Assembly (NCBI RefSeq): GCF_013927005.1
Contig: NZ_CP055930.1
Location: 2,542,001-2,606,000 of the forward strand
Direction of reading: 5' to 3'
From: Enterobacter sp. RHBSTW-00175
GTDB lineage: Bacteria; Pseudomonadota; Gammaproteobacteria; Enterobacterales; Enterobacteriaceae
DNA: 64,000 bases
Program-made: the position numbers and the translations under genes
Shown here: piece by piece, positions 8,567 through 17,483 of the stretch
Position numbering within the stretch: position 1 is the first letter of the stretch
Layout: every line of letters starts with the position of its first letter
The notes under the pieces: generated by a model
What the model was told of the DNA's origin: nothing
Seen by the model: only the letters and a program-made list of their open reading frames with translations
Database searches by the model: none

Positions 8567-8571
8567 CGAGG

Positions 8572-9208
8572 CGCGGACATTTCATAAATGATTTGATGGG
8601 TATTACTTCACCGGGATTACGATCCTCTATCAGGTTAAACATATTATCCCTGCCATGAACTCTGCATCAGCCATCTGGTGTATGCTGCGTAAGTCAAAAA
8701 GGATGAATCGCCACGGGTTTAACAGTCACCTGGAAGGCGTCAGTCCGGAGGCCTTCGAAAAGGCCTCACCGTGAGGACAGATACTGTCTGCGGAAGCGGG
8801 GGCATTCCAAAGTGCCTGCTGCTGATCATCAAAACTTCAGCCACTGCCCGGTTTAGTCCGCCCCCGGATCCTCCTCAGACCGAGCCGTCAGTCCGACTGC
8901 GCTATGGGCCCTAACCCAAAACTGAAGTTCGCGCACCTACGCAAAATCTGTAATTACTCGACTGTTTAGCTGAGCCAAATTTTACGTATGAGCGTAGTTT
9001 TCAGCCCCGTTTTTCTCAGATTAAGCGACCAAAACAGTTTTCACACGGCTTGGGCACGCAGCGGTCAGTCAGAACAGGTAAAGCAGTGGGAAAGGAAAAT
9101 TCTAAACTTGCAGATTAATTTTTGAGTTCTGAAAATGAGTTTATTGCGGCTTTTATGAACGGCCGCGGGCACGCTGACAGACGATTCAGTCTGACGGAGT
9201 CCCGATTC
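8572..9208. other. ICE intergenic region with hairpins and a possible transposase remnant
   Basis: This 640-nt stretch resumes ICE sequence after the Tn7-like element. It holds a perfect 8-bp hairpin, GAGGCCTT-CGAA-AAGGCCTC (8748-8767), and a G-rich/C-rich pair (about 8797 and 8860). It should also contain the promoter of the transfer genes starting at 9209. I can support no intact gene. Confidence 0.5.
8655..8774 (+). pseudogene. Possible C-terminal remnant of an IS3-type transposase
   Basis: The last 24 codons read RHGFNSHLEGVSPEAFEKA followed by a stop, resembling the common IS3-family OrfB ending in which H...L.G.SP..FE precedes the C-terminus. No DDE residues or inverted repeats remain. 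It could be chance. Confidence 0.3.
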
Positions 9209-9607
9209 ATGAAACTGACCCCTCTTGTTTTCCTGCCGGCTCTGCTGCCGGCATTCGCACTGGCCGGCACGGTCTTCTTCACCGACAGTCAACATCTGCC
9301 GACAAATCTGCCGCCGGACGTGCCGGTGGTCCTTCTTGATGGTCCTGACCGGCTGCAGGCCGACATGTTCGGGGAATTGCCTGCAGACCCGCAGCAGGCC
9401 GAAGCACAGGTCAGGCAGATTATGACGTCTCCTGCCTGGCAACAAAAACAGCTGCAACTAAACGATTCTTATCGGCAGGTGGTCCGGGCCTGGGAGCTGG
9501 GCATCAAAAAAGTGCCGGCTGTGGTATTTGATGACCGCGATGTGGTGTACGGCACCACGGATGTGGCCGTGGCCACTTCCCTGCGTAACCGGGGAGGTGG
9601 TCAGTGA
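9209..9607 (+). CDS. ICE protein, TIGR03757 (PFL_4709)-like, periplasmic
   Basis: ATG 9209 has a GGAG about 10 nt upstream and gives 132 residues with a clear signal peptide (MKLTPLVFLPALLPAFALA, cleavage after ALA). The mature part contains KKVPAVVFDD, a cis-proline segment typical of thioredoxin-fold proteins, and matches the layout of the TIGR03757 integrating conjugative element family. It starts the downstream half of the transfer cluster; the next gene overlaps its stop. It probably helps assemble or fold secretion-channel or pilus components in the periplasm. Confidence 0.78.
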   Translation: MKLTPLVFLPALLPAFALAGTVFFTDSQHLPTNLPPDVPVVLLDGPDRLQADMFGELPADPQQAEAQVRQIMTSPAWQQKQLQLNDSYRQVVRAWELGIKKVPAVVFDDRDVVYGTTDVAVATSLRNRGGGQ

Positions 9608-10596
9608 ATACAAAACCTTCCCGCATCAGAACCACGGTGTGCTCGCTGGCGGTTGCCACGGTACTGGGTACGGCAACCGCGCCGGCAGCTATTGCAGCAC
9701 TTAACACCGCGCAGATTATTGCCAGCGCCGTGTCGCAAAACTGTATCAGCTGGCGTGTGAGTGGCATCTGTTACTGGCTGTTCTGCACCCCCTTTGGCTG
9801 CAAGGTGCGCACATCGGTCAAAGTCACCCACTTCATTCCTCAGACAGTCGTTTCGACCTATGTCGCTCCGGGCGGCAACCCGTGGCAGGAAATGGCGTTT
9901 GTCAGCCAGACCGCCGGCGGGTTAGAGAGTGCTGTGACCAGCGGGCTTTCCGGTGTTTCTGCCGGAGGAGCCAATCCGGCCGACATGAAAAATCCCGGCC
10001 AGCGCAAGTCTGCCGTCCGTTTCAAATATGCCGATGCGATTGGCCACCCGGCCACCTCCCTGATTGGCGGCAGTATTCCGGGCTATTCCTGTGATACCGC
10101 AGCCACCCCGTTAATGCCTTACTTCCTGAGTACGCTGGATTCGGCGGCCTGGCGCACGGGCGTGCCGGAGTCCCTCTATCCGGAGGCGCTTGTGCCCGGC
10201 CAGCGGGAAATCGGCAGTCAGGCCGCAGCAAATATGTGGGGCAACGTCTATCCCCGTTCGGGGTTTGTCAGCCAGACCGATGATGATAAAGCCTCTGCCG
10301 TGGTGGCACAGCGTGTCGCAGACATTATCACCCGCGCCGGGCAGCCGCATGTGTATCAGGTGCTCAAAGGCAACCGTCATGACGGGTACTGGCCACCGGG
10401 CGAGGTTAAGGAAAACACCGGCACACGCAATCACAAATGGCAGCGGCTGGCCCCCCACATGACACAGTCATGTGCCGTCTTCCCGGACGGGAGCCACACC
10501 GCCGCGAGCGACAACAACGAAGCCTTTGCGTTCTGGCAGCCCTACAGCTGCTGCAAACGACGCGGGCAGACATTTCTGGGCAGCACTGATATCTGA
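9604..10596 (+). CDS. ICE protein, TIGR03756 (PFL_4710)-like, TraU-like
   Basis: GTG start overlapping the previous stop; 330 residues with a cleavable signal (…APAAIAA). The cysteine-rich segment NCISWRVSGICYWLFC-TPFGC near residues 39-60 recalls TraU, the F-plasmid periplasmic protein needed for mating-pore function, and TIGR03756 is the ICE version. More cysteines occur through the mature protein, consistent with disulfide bonding and the thioredoxin-like neighbour. The stop overlaps the next start by one base. Confidence 0.82.
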   Translation: MNTKPSRIRTTVCSLAVATVLGTATAPAAIAALNTAQIIASAVSQNCISWRVSGICYWLFCTPFGCKVRTSVKVTHFIPQTVVSTYVAPGGNPWQEMAFVSQTAGGLESAVTSGLSGVSAGGANPADMKNPGQRKSAVRFKYADAIGHPATSLIGGSIPGYSCDTAATPLMPYFLSTLDSAAWRTGVPESLYPEALVPGQREIGSQAAANMWGNVYPRSGFVSQTDDDKASAVVAQRVADIITRAGQPHVYQVLKGNRHDGYWPPGEVKENTGTRNHKWQRLAPHMTQSCAVFPDGSHTAASDNNEAFAFWQPYSCCKRRGQTFLGSTDI

Positions 10597-12071
10597 TGAG
10601 GAAAACCGTGAAAAAAACACCTTCATTTTCAGCCGCTCGCGTAAGCCTGCTGCTGACCGGCTCCCTGCTGAACGTCCTCCCGGCCGCGCACGCAGCCGAT
10701 GATGACAATACCATCCTGGGCATGTCCCTGCCGCAGGTGAACAACAGCGCCATCGGTTACGGCAAGTCCGTGGATGGGGCGGTGTCAGACAAACTGTTCT
10801 ACACCCTCGGCGGCGGCTCGGTCATTTCCCAGCCGGCCACGCGCGGCAATATGCAGAAGCTGGGGCTGAATACCGGCTGGAGCAGTGACCTGATGTGCGG
10901 CAATTTTGACCTGAAAACCACCGTCGGCAACCAGCTCAACGGCGTCACATCAGGCTTTAAAAACCTGATGGGCGACGTGATTCAGGGGGCCACCGGCGCG
11001 GTGGCCAGTCTGCCGGCGATGGTCATTCAGCGGGCCAACCCCGGTCTGTATGACATGCTCACAAACGGCGTGCTTCAGGCCAATGTGTCATTCGACAAGG
11101 CGCAGCTCAACTGCCAGAACATGGCGAAAAAGATGATGGACTTCAGCGACAGCAGTAACTGGACGCAGCAGGCCATGATGGATGAATACAAGTCTGTTGT
11201 GAACAGCGGAGACACTGACGCGGTTCGTGCAGATGAGGCGGGGCGGAAAGTCACCGGCACGTCGGGCAATAACTGGATTGGCGGTCAGAAACGTGGGGGG
11301 GCGGGGCAGCCCGCCATCCGTGTCACCCATGACCTTGTTGCTGCCGGCTACAACATGATGAACGGTCTGCCTGTCACCGCTAATTCGACTGTCGGCGAAA
11401 GCAGCTGTAACGGTGGCGCATGCTCTAAATTCGGCAGCGCGGAAGAGGCGGCGGCCATGACCGTGAAGGTGCTGGGCGATCGTTCGATGCGCACCTGTGC
11501 CAACGCGAGCGAATGTACCAGCGGTGATGCGGATGACCAGCCCGGTACGACCGTTGCCGGCACCGGCTTTGCCCCACTGCTGGAAGAGGCAACCAAAGCC
11601 AACGCTGAGCAGCTGGTCAGGCTCGTCAACGGTACGGAAAAGCCCACGGCCGCGAATCTGGCGAAGCTGAAAACAGGCGGACTGCCGGTGACGGCCGGCG
11701 TGATTAAAGCCCTGCAGCGTGATCCGGATAACGCGGCCCTGACCGCCCGCCTTGCAGGCGAGCTGGCCATGTCTGACACGGTGGAAACGGCGCTGCTGAT
11801 GCGTCGCATGATGGTTACCGGTATGTCGGAGCCGAATGCTGCCGCTCAGCCAAAGGCCATTGATACCGCCGGCCAGCGTATTGAGGCGCTGGATCGGGAA
11901 ATCGCGGCGCTGAAAAACGAGATGGAGATGAAGCGTGAACTGTCACGTAATTCGGTGCTGACCATTATCGACAGGGAGAACCAGCGCGTCGAAACCAACC
12001 CGCAGACCCAGTCTGATGACAATACCGACAGTCGCTTCAACCAGATGGCAGCGCCGCAGTCGGCTGAATGA
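10596..12071 (+). CDS. ICE protein, TIGR03755 (PFL_4711)-like
   Basis: A 491-residue exported protein (signal ending AAHAA near residue 35) with TraH-like character: a cysteine pair around DLMCGNFD and a C-terminal coiled segment (IEALDREIAALKNEMEMKREL). In PAPI-1/SPI-7 ICEs the 03757-03756-03755 triplet always precedes TraG, as here. It likely belongs to the outer part of the mating channel. It overlaps the TraU-like gene and leads 10 nt later into a small membrane-protein gene. Confidence 0.8.
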   Translation: MRKTVKKTPSFSAARVSLLLTGSLLNVLPAAHAADDDNTILGMSLPQVNNSAIGYGKSVDGAVSDKLFYTLGGGSVISQPATRGNMQKLGLNTGWSSDLMCGNFDLKTTVGNQLNGVTSGFKNLMGDVIQGATGAVASLPAMVIQRANPGLYDMLTNGVLQANVSFDKAQLNCQNMAKKMMDFSDSSNWTQQAMMDEYKSVVNSGDTDAVRADEAGRKVTGTSGNNWIGGQKRGGAGQPAIRVTHDLVAAGYNMMNGLPVTANSTVGESSCNGGACSKFGSAEEAAAMTVKVLGDRSMRTCANASECTSGDADDQPGTTVAGTGFAPLLEEATKANAEQLVRLVNGTEKPTAANLAKLKTGGLPVTAGVIKALQRDPDNAALTARLAGELAMSDTVETALLMRRMMVTGMSEPNAAAQPKAIDTAGQRIEALDREIAALKNEMEMKRELSRNSVLTIIDRENQRVETNPQTQSDDNTDSRFNQMAAPQSAE

Positions 12072-12081
12072 GGGAATAAGG

Positions 12082-12420
12082 ATGCGTAAAAAAACGACTG
12101 TCAGGAAAGTCCTGACCCGTGCCGGCATTTTCCTCGCCTGCATGGCGCTGTTCATGGTGGTCTCACTGATGGTGGCTGACACCGCCATGAAACATCCGAC
12201 TGAAGCTGCTGCATTCCGGAGCTGGATGCAGTCGACGCGCTACGGCTGGCTGATATGGCGACTGGCGCTGTATGCGCTGGTTGCGTGGGGCCTCTTGAAA
12301 ATCCGGCATGCGCCGGGTTTGCAAGAGTCGTACAGGCGACCACTGCTGCGCATCAGTGTGGTCAGTGTACTTTTTATCGCGTTATGTGAGTACGCGATGT
12401 TTACCGGTCCGGGAGCCTGA
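12082..12420 (+). CDS. Small ICE inner-membrane protein
   Basis: ATG 12082 follows GGAATAAGG. The 112-residue product has a basic N-terminus and three hydrophobic stretches (residues about 14-32, 58-76 and 92-108). The family name is not recognised; the same position in related ICEs holds a small hypothetical membrane protein. It ends 2 nt before the TraG-like start. Confidence 0.7.
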   Translation: MRKKTTVRKVLTRAGIFLACMALFMVVSLMVADTAMKHPTEAAAFRSWMQSTRYGWLIWRLALYALVAWGLLKIRHAPGLQESYRRPLLRISVVSVLFIALCEYAMFTGPGA

Positions 12421-12422
12421 AG

Positions 12423-13931
12423 ATGACGACAAACAGCTATCTTGAGTATTTTCTCACGCTGCTCGGCTGGGTGATCAATAACGGCCTGTGGAATGTCCTG
12501 CTGAGTACCGGGCTTTTTGTCCTGCCGCTGGCGTTTAAGGTGGTGGGGGTTTGGCTCAGGGTCCGCGAAGAGGGGGAGGATGAAGGCAACAAGGGGATGC
12601 TGTCGTTGCCCCGTATCGAGAACGCGCTGTATGCCGGTTTCCTGGTGATGATTGCCTGCTGCGTACCGCTGATTAATGTCAGCCTCAGTACGATGCAGTA
12701 CGACACAACCCGGGCAAAGAGCTGTGGTGTGTGGACGCCAAAAGCGCCGGATGAAAGCGGCTATGCCGGCGTGGTCACCAGTCTCAACGGCCAGACGGCT
12801 GCAGCACCGGTATGGTGGGTGCTGATTCATAAACTCTCAAAAGGGGTAACCCAGGCAGCCGTGGCGACCATTCCCTGCCGCCCTGACATGCGCCAGATCC
12901 GCTTTGAAGTGCAGCATACGCGTATCGACAACAAAGCGCTGGCGCAGGAACTGCAGGACTTCACCAACGACTGCTATTCGGTTGCGTTGTATCTGTGGAA
13001 GCAACAGGATCAGGGCCAGACAAAGGACAAAACCACGCTGCGTGATATCGAATGGATTGGCAGCAGTACATTCCTGAGCCGGTATTATCCTTCGTTGCAG
13101 TCCAAACTGCCCCGGGCTGCGTTCCCGTGGACCGACAGCCGGGACAGCGGCCGGCCCAATACAGGAAGAGGAGGCTATCCCACCTGCAGCGAGTGGTGGA
13201 GCAGTACGGACACCGGACTGAAAGCACGGGTGAAGGACCAGGCCGACCCCGATATGTGGCTGCGTATCTCGGCCGCAATGAAAATGTCAGGCTTTAACGA
13301 CAGTGACTATCAGGAAGCCGTCATCCGTCGTCTGGTCAGCCCGGAAAGCCTGACGGTCTCACAGAATGGTCACGTGTATGCCGGCTATGGCGGCAACGCC
13401 GATTTTACCCTGGATAATGCCGCGGCGCGCGTGGCCTCCATTGGCGGTACGGCCCTCGGCAGTCTGGCCGCGTTCCCGGCGTTCGATGCGATGCGGCAGG
13501 CGCTGCCAATGGTGCAGGCCATCCTGCTGATGGCAATATATGTCATGCTGCCGCTGATCCTGGCATTTGCGGCCTACGAATTCAAAACCGTTATTACGCT
13601 GACCTTTGTGATATTTGCTCTTAACTTCCTGACATTCTGGTGGGAACTGGCGCGCTGGCTCGACAGCTGGTTGTTAACCGCGTTGTACAGTTCAGACACT
13701 CACAGCCGCTTTAATATGGCAGGGCTGCAGAACAGTACCGATGACCTTATTATGAATCTGGTTATGGGAGCGATGTTTATTGTACTGCCTGCCGTTTGGT
13801 TAGGAGCATTATCTTGGGCGGGAGTAAGAATAGGCGATGTAATCTCTGGGGCACTTAAAACTGGGGTTGCTAAACCTCAAGAAACCGGGGGAGCAGCTGT
13901 AGATTCAGTTAAAAAAAGTGTTCGTTTATAA
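12423..13931 (+). CDS. TraG-like (N-terminal domain) mating-pair protein
   Basis: A 502-residue integral membrane protein with hydrophobic segments near residues 15-40, 75-95, 365-395 and 440-470, and a long periplasmic loop between them. This is the arrangement of the TraG_N domain found in F-type and PFL-type ICE systems. TraG stabilises mating pairs and takes part in entry exclusion in F. It is the last gene of the transfer operon and converges on a DUF3742-like gene across a shared terminator. Codon and base use become more AT-rich in the last 60 codons. Confidence 0.8.
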   Translation: MTTNSYLEYFLTLLGWVINNGLWNVLLSTGLFVLPLAFKVVGVWLRVREEGEDEGNKGMLSLPRIENALYAGFLVMIACCVPLINVSLSTMQYDTTRAKSCGVWTPKAPDESGYAGVVTSLNGQTAAAPVWWVLIHKLSKGVTQAAVATIPCRPDMRQIRFEVQHTRIDNKALAQELQDFTNDCYSVALYLWKQQDQGQTKDKTTLRDIEWIGSSTFLSRYYPSLQSKLPRAAFPWTDSRDSGRPNTGRGGYPTCSEWWSSTDTGLKARVKDQADPDMWLRISAAMKMSGFNDSDYQEAVIRRLVSPESLTVSQNGHVYAGYGGNADFTLDNAAARVASIGGTALGSLAAFPAFDAMRQALPMVQAILLMAIYVMLPLILAFAAYEFKTVITLTFVIFALNFLTFWWELARWLDSWLLTALYSSDTHSRFNMAGLQNSTDDLIMNLVMGAMFIVLPAVWLGALSWAGVRIGDVISGALKTGVAKPQETGGAAVDSVKKSVRL

Positions 13932-13938
13932 TGGCATA

Positions 13939-13965
13939 TTAAGCGAGGCGTGAATGCCTCGCTTA
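13939..13965. terminator. Bidirectional terminator between TraG-like and DUF3742-like genes
   Basis: A perfect 11-bp stem (TTAAGCGAGGC/GCCTCGCTTAA) with a 5-nt loop lies between two convergent stop codons. A/T-rich flanks on each side suit termination in both directions. Confidence 0.8.
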
Positions 13966-14340
13966 ATCTAGTTTCTCAGACGTAATGTCATCAGAACCCG
14001 TATAATAACCATATCCATCTTTACCATATCTGTAACCGGGGCCTGTGCTTGAATCATCATCGTCAGGAGCTGACGAGCTGACATTTTTTGCAATGAAGGT
14101 GATACATAAAAGAAAGATCAGGCATGCGGAGATCACAAAACCCACTGTCAAAAGCCCTGCTAGAGTGCCGGCAAAAACCAGAATCAAGGGTATATGGCCA
14201 ATCCATGTAGGTATTCTATTTTTCTTTGCCAATGTTACGCAAATTTTATCAAGATTCAGGAGATTAACTTTCATTTGCTTATAAAGGATTGCAAGTCTTG
14301 CTCCACGATTCCAAGCTCGATTTTTTTGAGATTGAGGCAT
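13963..14340 (-). CDS. DUF3742-like ICE membrane protein
   Basis: Start chosen at 14340, with AGGA about 6 nt upstream on this strand; a longer frame to 14403 lacks a ribosome site. The 125-residue protein has a basic N-terminus (NRAWNRGAR), two adjacent hydrophobic segments (about 50-88) and an acidic Gly/Tyr-rich tail (DGYGYYTGSD). DUF3742 proteins look like this and lie opposite TraG in PAPI-1-type ICEs. Function unknown. Confidence 0.65.
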   Translation of the reverse strand: MPQSQKNRAWNRGARLAILYKQMKVNLLNLDKICVTLAKKNRIPTWIGHIPLILVFAGTLAGLLTVGFVISACLIFLLCITFIAKNVSSSAPDDDDSSTGPGYRYGKDGYGYYTGSDDITSEKLD

Positions 14341-14499
14341 TACATTCCTCCATACTAGGTAAGCCTTAAAGACCACTATAGCCATAGCCGATTTTTTGTG
14401 CAATTAACAAGGGCTATTAGTATCCTGTAATAGCCCCCGTTTAAACCGGACACTTCACCAGTAAGACATAGGCATAGAGCTATGTTTAAGGAGTGTCCT

Positions 14500-14595
14500 G
14501 TGCAAAGAATCGAAGTGATCACTGGCGAGCAAAAGCGCCGCCGTTATACTCCCGAAGAGAAAGCCCGTTTTGTAGCGCTCGCCATGCAGCCCTGA
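14500..14595 (+). pseudogene. Remnant of IS66-family tnpA (orfA)
   Basis: GTG 14500 begins a frame reading QRIEVITGEQKRRRYTPEEKARFV, the usual start of IS66-family TnpA, but it stops after 31 codons where another sequence (TGACCTGCTCCCC…, about 14593-14643) is joined. Only the 5' tip of the IS66 survives. Confidence 0.65.
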
Positions 14596-14691
14596 CCTGC
14601 TCCCCGTTGATTAATACACCGTGATGTTAGTAATGTCTTCATATGACCCTGACCCCGAATATGCTCCAGTCATAATCAGGAATAACCGGCT

Positions 14692-15501
14692 TCATGTTGG
14701 CTGCATATTCAGGCAACCGGCAGACTTTTCAGCAAATTCAGATGGCGTCATCCAGCCCAGCGCAGAATGGGGACGTCTCTGGTTATAGTGTATGCGCCAG
14801 GCCTCGATTTTGCACCGTGCATCCTCCAGGGACATGAACCAGTTTTCGTTCAGGCATTCCTGCCGTAACCTGCCGTTGAAGGACTCCACCGTCGCATTGT
14901 CCGTCGGTGTTCCCGGGCGTGAGAAGTCGATTCTGATGCCTCTTTCGTACACCCATCTGTCCAGCATTTTACCTGCAAATTCAGAACCATTATCGGTTTT
15001 CAGCAACTGAGGTAAAGGACGTCTGAGCGCTATGCTGTTCAGCATTTCTGCCACTTCTGTTGAACGCAAATTCTGCCCCACGCAGATCCCCAGGCATTCG
15101 CGGGTGTACAGGTCGATAACCGTCAGCAGGCGCAGTCGTCGCCCGTCAAACAACGCATCAGAGACAAAATCCATGCCCCAGACGTGATTCGGATACAGAC
15201 CCTGAGGCTGCGGTTGTCGGCGCTGGGCCGATTTATTGCGGCGTGGCCGTTTGAGACGCAGTGACAGCCCCTGTTCGCTGTAAAGCCGGTAGATCCGTTT
15301 GTGATTATCGCGCCAGCCTTCCCGCCTGAGCATCACGTGTACCCGGCGGTACCCGTAATGAACCCGGGTTTCGGTTATCTCACGGATGCGTAGCCGCAGT
15401 GCGCTGTCGTCGGCGGCCACAGAACGATATCGAAACGAGCTGCGGCTGACCCGCAGCGCAAAACAGACCTGTCTCTCACTGGCCCCGTAGCGGGCTTGCA
15501 A
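14692..15501 (-). CDS. IS3-family transposase OrfB
   Basis: A 269-residue integrase-core protein with the D-D-E triad visible as WGMDFV…, LLKTDNGSEF and ATVESFNGRLRQE. In IS3 elements OrfB is made as an OrfAB fusion by -1 frameshifting. An A6G run lies at the OrfA end (about 15540-15546 on this strand), the usual slippery site. Full-length and apparently intact. Confidence 0.88.
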   Translation of the reverse strand: MQARYGASERQVCFALRVSRSSFRYRSVAADDSALRLRIREITETRVHYGYRRVHVMLRREGWRDNHKRIYRLYSEQGLSLRLKRPRRNKSAQRRQPQPQGLYPNHVWGMDFVSDALFDGRRLRLLTVIDLYTRECLGICVGQNLRSTEVAEMLNSIALRRPLPQLLKTDNGSEFAGKMLDRWVYERGIRIDFSRPGTPTDNATVESFNGRLRQECLNENWFMSLEDARCKIEAWRIHYNQRRPHSALGWMTPSEFAEKSAGCLNMQPT

Positions 15502-15533
15502 ATCCCTGACCCATTCGCGCAGGTGTGCCAGCG

Positions 15534-15800
15534 TCAGCTCTTTTTTGCCAGCACGTCCTGCAGCATCGCCTTGTCGAGGCTCAGATCGGCAACCAGCCTC
15601 TTCAGCCGCAGATTTTCCTCTTCCAGTTGCCGCATATGCTTCAGCTCCGAAGGAGAAATACCACCGTATTTTTTACGCCACGTATAGAAAGTGGCATCCG
15701 AAATGCCCAGCTTGCGACAGACGTCCGGCACTGACGTACCCAGTTCAGCCTGCTTCAGGGCAAAAACAATCTGCTCTTCGGTGAATCGTGACTTTTTCAT
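15534..15800 (-). CDS. IS3-family transposase OrfA
   Basis: MKKSRFTEEQIV… is the classic OrfA N-terminus with a helix-turn-helix (VCRKLGISDATFYTWRKKYG) and a leucine-zipper tail (MRQLEEENLRLKRLVADLSL). Start set at 15800; an in-frame ATG 9 nt upstream is less typical. 88 residues, intact. Confidence 0.87.
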   Translation of the reverse strand: MKKSRFTEEQIVFALKQAELGTSVPDVCRKLGISDATFYTWRKKYGGISPSELKHMRQLEEENLRLKRLVADLSLDKAMLQDVLAKKS

Positions 15801-15880
15801 CGGCACCACCTCCGTTCAGGGGAGTGTTTATCATGCCGGAATTCTGTTTCTGAATGGAACAGGATTTTGGGTCAGGGTCA

Positions 15881-16743
15881 GTGGGGATAGGCCCAACGAA
15901 AACTCTGGTTAAACTGGCCCAATATGCAAGTAAACGCTGGCCAGCTACGCGAGGAGTAGTTGACCTGAGCAATATAGGGCGACAGCGAAAGTTAATGGCC
16001 TTGGTGCCAGTCGAAGAGGTCTGGGGTATTGGCCGTCGGCTCGGTAAAAAATTGCAGTTGATGGGGATTAACAATGCACTCCAGCTGTCTGAGCTGTCTC
16101 CTTCATTTATTCGTAAGCAATTTTCAGTGGTTGTTGAACGAACAGTAAGAGAACTCAACGGCATGCCCTGCCTGGGCCTTGAAGAGTTTACAGCTCCAAA
16201 GGAGCAAATCATATGCTCCCGCTCCTTTGGAGAAAAACCTACAGATGAATTCAGCATCCATCAGGCCGTCTGCGCTCATGCCGAACGTGCAGCGGAAAAG
16301 TTACGCGCAGAGCGCCAGTTTTGTAAACGAGTAGCGGTGTTCATCAGTACCAGTCCCTTTGCAGAGAATGAGTCGTTCTTTAAAATCAGGCTGTAACGGA
16401 GCTTGCTGTTCCGGCCCGTGATTCCCGGGATATCATCAAGGCGGCTGTAAGAGCTCTTGAAACAATATTCATCCCGGGGCATCGTTATCAACGCGCAGGT
16501 GTAATTCTCACCGATTTTCGCAGCGCGGCAGTATTACAACTTACCCTGTTCGATGACCTTCAGCCTCATCGTAATAGCGATGAATTAATGACACTCATAG
16601 ACAGCATTAACAGCTCTGGTAAGGGTTCAGTCTGGTTTGCAGGGCAGGGCATTAAAAGTGATGCCACAGGCTGAAAGATGCGAATAGAAAGACTTTCGCC
16701 CGCTTTTACAAACAGATTGGATGATATTGTCAGAGTAAGGTAA
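15881..16743 (+). pseudogene. umuC-like (MucB/SamB/ImpB) translesion polymerase, broken
   Basis: The sequence resumes at the IS edge in the middle of a UmuC-type protein (VGIGPTKTLVKLA…, then NIGRQRKL and VWGIGRRLGKKLQ, a helix-hairpin-helix). The N-terminal palm with its catalytic Asp residues is missing. A frameshift after FFKIRL (near 16390) moves the rest (DSRDIIKAAVRALE…, SSGKGSVWFAGQGI) to another frame, and a further TGA replaces Trp at 16672. SPI-7-type elements carry samAB at a comparable place, so this is likely the remains of an ICE-borne SOS polymerase operon. Confidence 0.85.
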
Positions 16744-16885
16744 TCTTTTTTATATTTGCTCAAAACCGCACCATTGACATTACAAACTCTATACGGCAGG
16801 GTTTACAGTCTGTTACATGGTGAATAAGTCAAGCGTACTTTTCATTGACCGCTTTTTTAGTAAATATGTTTGGAGGATATGGATC

Positions 16886-17434
16886 GTGAGGAGTCTTACC
16901 GCCATTTTAATAATTCCTGCTCTTGTCACAGCCTGTAGCATGCAGGAAATAGCAGATACAAATAATAAAATCAGTCATGGTGCTTCAGGTATAATGAACT
17001 CTTTGAGGGGAAACTCTAACCCATCAACTGATGTTACGACACCAATGCATTTACCTCAGTCATTAAAAAAAGAATCCAAGTCTAAAAATTATACTGTAGC
17101 TGTTGATGTAGATACTGCTGCTGCCAGAATAAAAAGACATTACAAGTTTATGTCAAGTCAGGAGCTGGATAGTTTACGGAATAGCTCTAATGACGGGGCA
17201 TGGAAAGCGGCCGCTGAAGATGATGCACATCCAGTTTGGGAGGCAATACCTGGTAGCTATTATAAAATGGGCTCTGACTGGAATGATAACGATCATTTAG
17301 ATGTAGAAATTGAAAAAAACGGGAGTGGAAGTAAACTCTATATAACATATTCATCGGCATCTGCAGAAAGGCTATCGGGATCTGGCGTACAGAAGTTGAT
17401 GAAGGAAATTCATTCCGTGGCTATAGGTGAGTGA
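16886..17434 (+). CDS. Putative lipoprotein of unknown function
   Basis: GTG 16886 sits 9 nt after GGAGG and gives 182 residues with a lipobox (ALVTAC, Cys17). An upstream ATG at 16817 would place an extra segment before the signal and has no ribosome site. The mature protein has a Ser/Thr/Lys-rich linker (about 45-65) followed by a folded domain containing YKFMSSQELDSLR and a Trp/Tyr-rich centre. A strong hairpin terminator follows at 17451-17483. The AT content is higher than in the ICE backbone. I do not recognise the family. Confidence 0.65.
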   Translation: MRSLTAILIIPALVTACSMQEIADTNNKISHGASGIMNSLRGNSNPSTDVTTPMHLPQSLKKESKSKNYTVAVDVDTAAARIKRHYKFMSSQELDSLRNSSNDGAWKAAAEDDAHPVWEAIPGSYYKMGSDWNDNDHLDVEIEKNGSGSKLYITYSSASAERLSGSGVQKLMKEIHSVAIGE

Positions 17435-17450
17435 TATTTTATCGGGAAAA

Positions 17451-17483
17451 GGTAGTTATCATTATGTGTTAATGATAACTACC
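17451..17483 (+). terminator. Hairpin terminator after the lipoprotein gene
   Basis: A perfect 14-bp stem (GGTAGTTATCATTA/TAATGATAACTACC) with a 5-nt loop. It lies 17 nt after the stop codon. Confidence 0.7.

Larger units (their letters stand above)
14644..15880 (-). mobile_element. IS3-family insertion sequence (IS407-like group), about 1.24 kb
   Basis: Terminal inverted repeats TGACCCTGACCC (14644-14655) and its complement (15869-15880) enclose the two overlapping frames of an IS3-family transposase. No target duplication is visible: left flank CATA, right flank GTGG. The left side abuts IS66 debris and the right side cuts umuC, so flanking deletions probably followed insertion. Confidence 0.8.

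Noticed and set aside
14593..14643. TGACCTGCTCCCC sequence as the true left end of the IS3-family element
   Set aside because: No matching inverted copy at the right side; the TGACCCTGACCC pair at 14644 and 15880 fits both ends, so this is probably a fragment of another IS.
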